DNA of 16,702 nt from positions 1 to 16,702 of the forward strand of contig NZ_JAQLDQ010000032.1 of assembly GCF_028209395.1 (NCBI RefSeq), written 5' to 3'. This DNA comes from Collinsella aerofaciens. Its GTDB lineage: Bacteria; Actinomycetota; Coriobacteriia; Coriobacteriales; Coriobacteriaceae. The position numbers were made by a program, and so were the translations under genes. The notes beneath the pieces are model-generated. The model did not search any database. It was given only the letters and a program-made list of their open reading frames with translations, and was not told the DNA's origin. Each line of letters begins with the position of its first letter. Within the stretch, counting starts at the first letter, position 1. Below, one piece after another: positions 8,297-15,523 of the stretch.

Positions 8297-10366
8297 TCAA
8301 TAGGAAACAACCTTTGTTCCATAAGGTATGTTATCGTAAATCCATTTTGCGTTCTGGATCTCAAGGCGCACACATCCTGCAGAGGATGGAACGCCCATCG
8401 TGGGATCCATCACCCGGTTACTGTTGACGTAGTAGGGCGAAGAATGGAATAGATAATCACCGTAGAACTGTGTGTAGTAATAGCAAGTATATCCATGCCC
8501 AAAGGAGTATCCCTTTCCGTAGACTTGGTACTCCCCTATCACAGTTGGCGTACTGGCTTTTCCCGTCGAACATACATATCGACGGTTTAAGGACCAATTA
8601 TTCCATGACCCAGTGTAGATGCTCGTGATACAACGCGACGTATCGACAAGTATCAGCCAATTTGTATTGCTTGAATAACTTTGAGCTTTAGCGTCCATAT
8701 AGTCTGACACCCACGCGCCGTTAGCCATGAAGTAATTCCAGGATCCGTCCACAACGCGCCAGCCAGTAGCCATAGCCCCACTAGCATCAAGCCAATACCA
8801 GGTGCCGCCCAAATTGAGCCATCCCGTCTGCATATAACCAGACGAATTCAAGTAATACCAATATCCGTTAACGGCAACCCAACCGGTTTTCATAACGTAA
8901 GTAGATGGATCTAAATAGGACCAGGAGCCATCCTTGCTCAGCCAGCCAGATCGTGCATAGCCAGCGGTCTCATCAAAGAAGTACCATTTTCCGTTAACGT
9001 TCTGCCAGCCGACGCTCAAGGAGCCATTAGTCGGATCAGCATAGAAAATGCAGCCACCAAGCGTCACGAAACCGCGCGCTTCGACCAATTCGCCATCGCC
9101 GTTTGAAGTAAATAACTTCCCATTGCGCAATGTTCCGCACAACGAGCAGTCAGAACCAGCAAAAGCCTTAGACGGACCATCCTGAACCGAGTCCTGGACA
9201 TCTACCCATTCACGACAAGCAACAGCGCCTGAGCCTTTTGCATAATAGCTTTTCCCATTTACAGAAAAATGCCCGAGCAGCATTTTGCCGTCGACGGCAG
9301 GATCAAGATAATAGTATTGGCTACCGTCCTTCAGCCAACCCGTCTTTACAATACCCGATGCATTAGATGGCTCAGCGTAATACCAGTCTCCATCGCTCAT
9401 AAACCAGCCGAGTGACAGCGCTCCCGTTGAAGAAAAATGATACCGATTCGATCCGATGGAAAAAAAGCCGGTAACCATTCTATTGTCATTTGCGATATCG
9501 AGCCAATACCAAGCGCCGTTCACCGAACGCCAGCCCGACGCAAGTGCGCCGGAACCGTCTGCGTAATACCAGTCCGTACCATCAAACGCCCAACCAACAG
9601 CCATTGCACCGGAATCCGATAAATAATAACGTGATGAGCCAACGGAAACGATTCCCCTAGACATAGCACCATCATTGGCGGGATCAAGCCAATACCAGTT
9701 ATTGCCAGTTTGAAGCCAACCGGTTAAGACTTCACCATTGCTACCCCAATACCATAAACCGTTATCAAGACACCATCCATTAATCAGTCCATAGGTTCCA
9801 AGAAGATAAGGATGCCCATCGATAACACGTCGCCCAGTAACCATGGAACAGCCGTCAAGGGAGTCAAACCAGTACCATTGGCCTCCGATAAGCTGCCAAC
9901 CATTTGCCAAAGCGCCTGATGGACTCGCGTAATACCACTTATTGTCAGTAAAAATCCAGCCGCAACTCATCGCGCCGTCACGAGCGGGGTCCAAATAAAA
10001 CAACGAGCCGTCAACATTCTGCATTCCGGTCAAACGGCAGTCGTCAAGATAGTAATACCAGGACAAACCGTCCCATTGCCATCCAGATAGTTTTTCCGTC
10101 GTCGACGAGTCTTGGCTTTCGACAACCTGTGGATTCGAATCTTCCGCTGTTTTGCCAGCATAATCGTTGGAATCTTGAGCGAGACCGCCGCCGACAAAAG
10201 CACCCGACCCTTCCGTCGAGTCGCGCTCTACGATATCGTTATCCGCCCCCTCTTCCACGGCATAAGCAGTGCAAGAAAACGCGGGGGCGAAAACCGAGAG
10301 CGAGGCGGATAGTAGCACCAAGCCGATTGCTCGCCAGCAAATTCGATGATCAATCCGAGCATTCAT
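8297..10366 (-). CDS. Secreted choline-binding L,D-transpeptidase (YkuD domain)
   Basis: Numbering from the ATG at 10366 gives 689 residues. A signal peptide (about 1-36) ends in an AYA cleavage site before VEEG. An acidic, Ser-rich linker follows, then about 20 aromatic repeats of the form GWxxxxGxWYYLDxxGAMxTG (residues 95-556) of the CW_binding/choline-binding type. The repeat array is broken near 380-434 by a degenerate module. The YkuD domain occupies about 570-689, with FHSSPY (His641) and the catalytic Cys665 in SAGCVRL. The family forms 3-3 cross-links or attaches partners to peptidoglycan. Here the usual SHGC motif reads SAGC. The frame is open to a TTG at 10408, but the ATG gives a proper signal peptide. 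It follows the NlpC/P60 gene by 42 bases, so the two are probably co-transcribed. Confidence 0.9.
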   Translation of the reverse strand: MNARIDHRICWRAIGLVLLSASLSVFAPAFSCTAYAVEEGADNDIVERDSTEGSGAFVGGGLAQDSNDYAGKTAEDSNPQVVESQDSSTTEKLSGWQWDGLSWYYYLDDCRLTGMQNVDGSLFYLDPARDGAMSCGWIFTDNKWYYASPSGALANGWQLIGGQWYWFDSLDGCSMVTGRRVIDGHPYLLGTYGLINGWCLDNGLWYWGSNGEVLTGWLQTGNNWYWLDPANDGAMSRGIVSVGSSRYYLSDSGAMAVGWAFDGTDWYYADGSGALASGWRSVNGAWYWLDIANDNRMVTGFFSIGSNRYHFSSTGALSLGWFMSDGDWYYAEPSNASGIVKTGWLKDGSQYYYLDPAVDGKMLLGHFSVNGKSYYAKGSGAVACREWVDVQDSVQDGPSKAFAGSDCSLCGTLRNGKLFTSNGDGELVEARGFVTLGGCIFYADPTNGSLSVGWQNVNGKWYFFDETAGYARSGWLSKDGSWSYLDPSTYVMKTGWVAVNGYWYYLNSSGYMQTGWLNLGGTWYWLDASGAMATGWRVVDGSWNYFMANGAWVSDYMDAKAQSYSSNTNWLILVDTSRCITSIYTGSWNNWSLNRRYVCSTGKASTPTVIGEYQVYGKGYSFGHGYTCYYYTQFYGDYLFHSSPYYVNSNRVMDPTMGVPSSAGCVRLEIQNAKWIYDNIPYGTKVVSY

Positions 10367-10408
10367 TTCAGGCCCCCAACCGGTACCGACTGTCTTACAA
10401 GGAATCAA

Positions 10409-12580
10409 TTAGATAAACGGACGGGCTGCGCCGATCACATTTCCCCTAGCGCTGACGGGATGAATACCGACACCCTGATGAGGCCAGGAGTCAATCATCA
10501 TACCGCCGCCAAGTGCGATTGCGATATGCCCGCGATAATAAATCACATCGCCACGCTGAATCGAGCTGGTGCTCACGGGCATAAAGATGTTGCTTCGATA
10601 CCAATTCATCGAATTGTAGGTTTGGCTTGGATCCCAGCGATGGTTATAAGGGTTGTAAACACCCATATCCATGCCAGTAGCATAAAGACATTGCAAGACA
10701 AAACCAGAGCAATCAACAGCCCCGCCGGGAGCGGTAGACCAAGGCTCAATATATTGCGTACCGATATATTCGTAAGCACGCTGAATAAAGGCATTCACGC
10801 AATCTTCCCGCGTCGCTTCGACAGAAATGCGAGAAGGAGTCACATAGGTAAAGTAGCCAGTGCAGTAGCTAGGCAACTGAACAGTCCAAGAGCTGACCTG
10901 GGGATACTGCGGAGGATTTTGCCAGCCAACCTTGTCGCACTGGCCATCGCTCCAGAAAATTCGACGCACGCCATCGATGGTTCTTGCGCCTGTTGCCATA
11001 GCACCGCTGCCGTCTAGCCAATACCACTTACCCGAATCTTTAAGCCAGCTAACATGCATGCTGCCGTTGGAGTCAAGGTAATACCATGTTCCATTGAGGC
11101 ATTTCCAACCAGTTGCCATTTTTCCGTCGGCGTTTAGGTAATACCATGCACCGTCAGTAAAAACCCATCCAGTTTTCATCGCACCAGAATCGGCATCAAG
11201 CCAATACCAATCGCCATCAATCTGCAGCCATCCACGATGAATGACGCCCGTCCCCGGCTCAGCATAAAACCTTTGATTTGCAACATTAACCCAACCGGAC
11301 GCAACCTGCCAGCCATCAGCTCCAGCTGTTTTTAGGATAGTACCGTTTTCGCGGATCACATCTTTGCAAAGATATCCATTGCCATCGGCATATCTTTCTA
11401 CGCCGTCTTTAACGGTAATCCAGCTTGACACCACAAGTCTACCGCTCAGGTTTGCGAAACAATCGTTGCCGCCCACCTCAAATAAGCCCGTTTTCATGAG
11501 ATGGCTAGCAGGGTCCAGGTAATACCAACTCACGCCCTCTTTATACCAGCCAGAAATAAGCGCGCCAGATTCAGAGGCAAAATACCAGCCGTCCTCGGAC
11601 TGAGCCCAACCAATAGCCATAGTCCCATTCGAATTCAAATAATATGCTGCATTGCCAAGGTCTAAATACCCAACAGACATTTTGCCGTCGGAAGCCGGAT
11701 CGAGATAATACCAGGTTCCGTTAACGAGTTGCCAGCCAGTGACCGCAATACCATTAGAGCAGTAATACCAATCTACTCCATCTTTGAACCATCCATTTAC
11801 GAGGCCATAGTCGCCAAAAATGTAGGTACTTCCATCGATCTCGTGACGACCTTTGAACATAGCCAGCGTCTGAGAGTCAAAATAATAGCGAGTCCCACCT
11901 ATCGTCTGCCATGACGAAGCAAGTGCGCCCGATGGATATGCCCAGTACCAATTCCCGTCAACGAGAATCCAGCCGGTTTTCATAGCACCAGTGGCATCTA
12001 AATAGTATTTCCCGCTCCCGAGGTCGACAAAACCAACCTGCATTATATGGGTGGCAGGATCCAGGTAATACCATGTGCCGTCTTGATAAAACCAATCAGC
12101 AGCTAAATCGCCTCCAGCATTGGCATAAAACCAATTTCCATCTGAGTTACGTAGCCAGCAGTTCTGATATAGCGCGCCAAAAGGCGTTGCGGCATTGCCG
12201 TCATTCGCATAAAACGAAGCAGTCGATCCGCCAGCATCGGTCACATTGAAATAACCTGTCTGCATTGCACCATCATTGGCCGGATCAAGCCAATACCAAT
12301 AGCCCCCGCTTTGCAGCCAGCCAGTTTGGTGTTTACCGTTTTTTCCGTAATACCAAACTCCAGACGACTCGTCTCGTTGCCAGCCATCTTTTATGACGGA
12401 AGAATTATCAGGTTGCAAATCATCGGAAACCACAGAAGAAAAATCCGCTTTTGACTCAATACTCTGAGCCTCAACGGAATCCTGTGCAAACGCGACATTC
12501 GCACTCAGGGGCAAGCAGCAAGCAGTGATTAATGACGCAGCAGCACAAACAAGCGTGGCCTTCTTTTCGAATCGATACAT
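10409..12580 (-). CDS. Secreted choline-binding NlpC/P60 peptidoglycan hydrolase
   Basis: This 723-residue protein has a signal peptide cleaved after AFA (about residue 32), an acidic linker, and about 20 aromatic choline-binding-type repeats (residues 66-553) with a degenerate module near 380-430. A C-terminal NlpC/P60 domain (about 588-723) follows. The catalytic Cys624 lies in GGAVDCSGFVL and His685 in RGHIAIAL. The third position of the triad, 12 residues after the His, is Asp697 instead of the common His, Asn or Gln. The family cuts stem-peptide bonds such as D-Glu to meso-Dap or Lys. GGGAGGG at 12587-12593 lies six bases before the ATG, a strong start. It reads away from licCA, sharing the 165-base divergent control region, and leads a two-gene unit with the transpeptidase. 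Confidence 0.92.
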   Translation of the reverse strand: MYRFEKKATLVCAAASLITACCLPLSANVAFAQDSVEAQSIESKADFSSVVSDDLQPDNSSVIKDGWQRDESSGVWYYGKNGKHQTGWLQSGGYWYWLDPANDGAMQTGYFNVTDAGGSTASFYANDGNAATPFGALYQNCWLRNSDGNWFYANAGGDLAADWFYQDGTWYYLDPATHIMQVGFVDLGSGKYYLDATGAMKTGWILVDGNWYWAYPSGALASSWQTIGGTRYYFDSQTLAMFKGRHEIDGSTYIFGDYGLVNGWFKDGVDWYYCSNGIAVTGWQLVNGTWYYLDPASDGKMSVGYLDLGNAAYYLNSNGTMAIGWAQSEDGWYFASESGALISGWYKEGVSWYYLDPASHLMKTGLFEVGGNDCFANLSGRLVVSSWITVKDGVERYADGNGYLCKDVIRENGTILKTAGADGWQVASGWVNVANQRFYAEPGTGVIHRGWLQIDGDWYWLDADSGAMKTGWVFTDGAWYYLNADGKMATGWKCLNGTWYYLDSNGSMHVSWLKDSGKWYWLDGSGAMATGARTIDGVRRIFWSDGQCDKVGWQNPPQYPQVSSWTVQLPSYCTGYFTYVTPSRISVEATREDCVNAFIQRAYEYIGTQYIEPWSTAPGGAVDCSGFVLQCLYATGMDMGVYNPYNHRWDPSQTYNSMNWYRSNIFMPVSTSSIQRGDVIYYRGHIAIALGGGMMIDSWPHQGVGIHPVSARGNVIGAARPFI

Positions 12581-12676
12581 AAGCGACCCTCCCAGATATC
12601 CTATTTCGTTATTTTAATCCACCTTTCGAGATTGATTTTCGCTACTTTCTGTTCAGTCTATGTAGCTAAATACAAT

Positions 12677-12699
12677 TGATTGAACATATCGTTCAATCA
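12677..12699. promoter_or_regulatory. Perfect 9-5-9 palindrome, candidate operator
   Basis: TGATTGAAC (12677-12685) and GTTCAATCA (12691-12699) are exact reverse complements separated by five bases, giving a two-fold symmetric site about two helical turns long. It covers the -35 hexamer and most of the spacer of the licCA promoter, where a bound repressor would block RNA polymerase. A related half-site, GTTCAGTC, lies at 12651-12658. The site sits between licCA and a divergent choline-binding protein gene. The winged helix at the N-terminus of the licCA product is the obvious candidate to bind it, but that is an inference. Confidence 0.65.
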
Positions 12700-12708
12700 T
12701 TCTATTCT
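12680..12708 (+). promoter_or_regulatory. Predicted sigma-70-type promoter of licCA-licB
   Basis: TTGAAC (12680-12685) and TATTCT (12703-12708) are separated by 17 bases; each matches the consensus at four of six positions. Transcription would begin near 12715, leaving a leader of about 30 bases before the GTG start. The -35 lies inside the palindrome, which argues for negative control. Confidence 0.6.
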
Positions 12709-12734
12709 TTTCCTAAGCAATGAACATCTTAATT

Positions 12735-12739
12735 GGAGG
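12735..12739 (+). promoter_or_regulatory. Ribosome binding site that fixes the licCA GTG start
   Basis: GGAGG lies six bases before the GTG at 12746. The same frame is open back to a TTG at 12680, but that codon falls inside the -35 element and palindrome and has no ribosome binding site. GTG is therefore preferred. Confidence 0.8.
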
Positions 12740-12745
12740 CCTGCA

Positions 12746-14518
12746 GTGGAACTGACCAAGCGTAACTTTACAGTTCTGTACGAATACCTAAAGAACCCAT
12801 ATGCCAGCCAGCGAGAAGTTGCCGAGCGCACCGGCCTTTCACTTGGATCAGTAAACGCAGCGAATAAAGAGCTCACGAATGAGGGGCTTCTCGAATCGGA
12901 CAGCCTAACCGACGGCGGTTACGAAGCGCTTCATCCCTATAAGGTTGAAAACGCAGTGATATTGGCTGCGGGGCTTTCGAGCCGCTTTGCTCCCATTTCG
13001 TATGAAAAGCCCAAAGGCCTTTTAAAAGTACGTGGTGAGATCCTCATTGAGCGACAGATTAGGCAGCTGCAAGACGCAGGTATCAGCAATATCACCGTCG
13101 TTGTCGGCTATAAAAAAGAATATTTCTTCTATCTCGAAAGCAAGTTCGGCGTCTCGATTGTCGTCAACAACGAATATGCATCCAAAAATAACCACGCATC
13201 GCTTATGTGCGTAAAAGAGCGGCTTGGCAACACCTATATTTGCTCAAGCGATGATTACCTTCTAAACAATCCGTTCGAAGCATACGTTTGGAAAGCATTT
13301 TATTCTGCTCAATATGCTGAAGGCGCCACCAAAGAATGGTGCATTCAAACCGGAGCAATGGACAGAATTACCAATGTTACGATTGGCGGTTCCGATGCTT
13401 GGTATATGCTCGGACATGTCTACTTTGATAAAGCCTTCTCGCTTGCATTTAAGCAGATTCTCGAAACGGAATATAACAAGCCCGAAACAACGGACAAGCT
13501 TTGGGAAGATCTATATATCGAGCACATCAAGGAGCTCGATATGGTTATCAAGAAGTATCCTGAGGGCGAGATCAACGAATTCGATTCTCTTGATGAGCTG
13601 CGTGCCTTTGATCCGCATTTTATCGAAAACGTTGACTCCGATATTTTCGATAACATCGAGCAAGTGCTCGGCTGCTCCAAATCAGAGATTCACGACGTTT
13701 ATCCCCTTAAACAAGGTCTTACGAATCTATCGTGCCACTTTAGAACCAATGACGGAGAGTACGTTTACCGCCATCCGGGAGTCGGGACCGAACTGCTTAT
13801 TAACAGAAATGGAGAAGTAGCCGCACTTAAAAAGGCCAAGGAGCTCGGCCTTGACGACACGTTCATTCATGAGGACCCAAAGCGTGGTTGGAAAATTTCG
13901 AAGTTTGTACCCAACGCAAAGCAGCCTGACCCGCATGATCCTGCCCAAATGAATCGAATGATGCAGATGTGTCGTTCGCTTCACGAGAGTGGTGCAAATG
14001 TTGAAACCGAATTTGACTTCTACCTCGAAGCGAAGCGCTACGAATCACTTCTTCTGGAAAAAGGTCCCATCGACATTCCAGGCTACAGGGAAATGTCCGC
14101 CGAAATCGATGAATTGGAGCACTTTGTACAGGCCGATAATGCACCAAAATGCCTTTGCCACAATGACTTCTTTTACCTCAATTTCCTTATCGATGAGAAC
14201 GACAAGTACTATCTCATTGACTGGGAATATGCTGGCATGAGCGATTACGCAAACGATTATGGAACATGCAGTGTCTGCTGCGAGCTTTCCGAAGATGAAG
14301 TCGACCGCGCGCTTGATGCATATTTTGGGCGCAAGGCAACAAACAACGAAATTGCGCATAACTATGCGCACATTGCCCTTGCAGGATGGTGCTGGTACCT
14401 CTGGTCTCTTCTGAAAGAAGCCGAAGGCGACTTCGTGGGCGAATGGCTCTATATCTACTTCAATTACGGTGCCAAATACCTCAAAAAGGCACTGGAGATC
14501 TATCGGAAAGGTGAGTAA
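12746..14518 (+). CDS. licCA: Winged-HTH / phosphocholine cytidylyltransferase / choline kinase fusion (LicC-LicA)
   Basis: This 590-residue protein has three parts, numbered from the GTG. Residues 2-63 are a winged helix-turn-helix of MarR-like type, with REVAERTGLSLGSVNAANKE as helix-turn-helix and a short wing. Residues about 67-290 are a nucleotidyltransferase with LAAGLSSRF (73-81), KPKGLL and SSDDY (Asp169), matching LicC, which makes CDP-choline from CTP and phosphocholine. Residues about 300-590 are an APH/choline-kinase fold with QGLTNLSCHF (323-332), the Brenner-type CHNDFFYLNFLID (471-483) and LIDWEYAG (Asp492), matching LicA, which phosphorylates choline with ATP. One cytoplasmic protein thus covers two successive steps. 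licB follows after two bases. The DNA-binding domain suggests control of its own promoter. Ethanolamine or another amino-alcohol as substrate cannot be excluded. Confidence 0.9.
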   Translation: MELTKRNFTVLYEYLKNPYASQREVAERTGLSLGSVNAANKELTNEGLLESDSLTDGGYEALHPYKVENAVILAAGLSSRFAPISYEKPKGLLKVRGEILIERQIRQLQDAGISNITVVVGYKKEYFFYLESKFGVSIVVNNEYASKNNHASLMCVKERLGNTYICSSDDYLLNNPFEAYVWKAFYSAQYAEGATKEWCIQTGAMDRITNVTIGGSDAWYMLGHVYFDKAFSLAFKQILETEYNKPETTDKLWEDLYIEHIKELDMVIKKYPEGEINEFDSLDELRAFDPHFIENVDSDIFDNIEQVLGCSKSEIHDVYPLKQGLTNLSCHFRTNDGEYVYRHPGVGTELLINRNGEVAALKKAKELGLDDTFIHEDPKRGWKISKFVPNAKQPDPHDPAQMNRMMQMCRSLHESGANVETEFDFYLEAKRYESLLLEKGPIDIPGYREMSAEIDELEHFVQADNAPKCLCHNDFFYLNFLIDENDKYYLIDWEYAGMSDYANDYGTCSVCCELSEDEVDRALDAYFGRKATNNEIAHNYAHIALAGWCWYLWSLLKEAEGDFVGEWLYIYFNYGAKYLKKALEIYRKGE

Positions 14519-14520
14519 CG

Positions 14521-15462
14521 ATGCAATTCGGCTTTTTTAGCGGTCTTCTTTGGGGCCTTGATACAGTAATTCTTGGAATCGGCTTGGCGCTTGCGCCCTA
14601 TATTGGATCGGCGGAAGCGCTTGCATGCGCCTCCATTGCGGGATCCTTTCTCCATGATGCCTTCTGTGCAATTTGGCTCTTTGGCTACATGGGAGTCCGA
14701 GGCAGACTAAAAGACACGCTCGCTGCACTTAAAACTCGTTCAGGCAAGGTCGTCATCGCCGGCGCCCTACTCGGTGGACCTATCGGAATGACCGGCTACG
14801 TATTGGCAATTAATAACATCGGAGCTGCCTACACGGCAATCATCTCCGCCTTCTATCCCGCAGTCGGAGCATTCCTTTCCTTCGTACTGCTGAAGGAGAA
14901 AATGGGCAAAGGCCAGATTCTTTCCCTTCTCGTTGCTCTTTGCGGTGTAATGACGATGGGCTATCTATCGGCCGGATCGAGCGAGATTGCAAATGCCCCC
15001 CTCGGCTTACTCGGCGCAGTGCTTGCCGTTATTGGATGGGGATCCGAAGCGGTGCTGTGCGCATGGGGAATGAAAGATGATGCCGTTGATGACGAAACAG
15101 CTTTGCAAATCCGCGAAACTACAAGTGCGCTTGTTTATGGAGCGCTCGTACTCCCCCTCTTCGGAGCATGGCATTTCACGTTGGGCGCTATCCCAAGCAT
15201 GCCCACATTGATTATTGCACTCGCCGGACTCGCAGGAACTGCATCCTATCTGTTCTATTACAAGGGCATTGCGGCAATCGGAGCAGCGCGTGCGATGGCT
15301 CTGAATATCTCCTATTCGGCATGGTCAGTGGTCTTTGGCCTGATCTTGCTTGGAACAATTCCCGACATGGCATCCGTAATCTGCTGCGTTGTAATTGTAT
15401 GCGGAACAGTTTTGGCAGCCAGTAACTGGGACGAACTATTTGGACGTAAGAAGACGGCGTAG
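14521..15462 (+). CDS. licB: LicB-type choline permease, DMT/EamA superfamily
   Basis: This 313-residue protein has about ten membrane helices arranged as two EamA-like halves, with the repeat boundary near a GWGSEAVLCAWG segment. It opens with FGFFSGLLWGLDTVILG, like other LicB proteins. LicB imports choline for phosphocholine synthesis, and its place two bases after licCA makes this assignment much stronger than the fold alone. Helix ends such as AINNIGAAYTAIISAFYP and YKGIAAIGAARAMALN resemble the DMT pattern where a small-residue helix lines the pore. A ribosome binding site (AAAGGTGAG) lies within the final licCA codons, so translation is probably coupled. The operon ends at a strong hairpin 19 bases downstream. 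Some DMT relatives export or carry other amines, so substrate is inferred from context. Confidence 0.87.
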   Translation: MQFGFFSGLLWGLDTVILGIGLALAPYIGSAEALACASIAGSFLHDAFCAIWLFGYMGVRGRLKDTLAALKTRSGKVVIAGALLGGPIGMTGYVLAINNIGAAYTAIISAFYPAVGAFLSFVLLKEKMGKGQILSLLVALCGVMTMGYLSAGSSEIANAPLGLLGAVLAVIGWGSEAVLCAWGMKDDAVDDETALQIRETTSALVYGALVLPLFGAWHFTLGAIPSMPTLIIALAGLAGTASYLFYYKGIAAIGAARAMALNISYSAWSVVFGLILLGTIPDMASVICCVVIVCGTVLAASNWDELFGRKKTA

Positions 15463-15480
15463 CTAGATTAACAATGTAGC

Positions 15481-15513
15481 AAAAGGGGAGAGCTCGTCGA
15501 GCTCTCCCCTTTT
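15481..15513. terminator. Strong bidirectional rho-independent terminator
   Basis: The arms 15481-15495 and 15499-15513 form a perfect 15-base stem around the loop GTC. The core GGGGAGAGCTC is flanked by A4 on the left and T4 on the right. On either strand a GC-rich stem is followed by U residues, so it can stop both licB (plus) and the converging C39-like gene, whose stop is 11 bases away. Confidence 0.93.
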
Positions 15514-15523
15514 AGCATCATAG

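Noticed and set aside
10346..11017. 223-codon open frame on the plus strand
   Set aside because: It is antisense to the well-supported NlpC/P60 gene, has no ribosome binding site or recognisable domain, and its openness follows from the codon pattern of the repeat-coding strand.
8297..12580. Periodic repeats considered as a CRISPR array or DNA satellite
   Set aside because: The period of about 60-66 bases is imperfect and in frame, encoding aromatic choline-binding repeats with variable spacing; there are no identical repeats or spacers.
12680..12745. Extension of LicCA to a TTG at 12680
   Set aside because: The TTG lies in the palindrome and -35 element with no ribosome binding site, whereas GTG 12746 has GGAGG six bases upstream.
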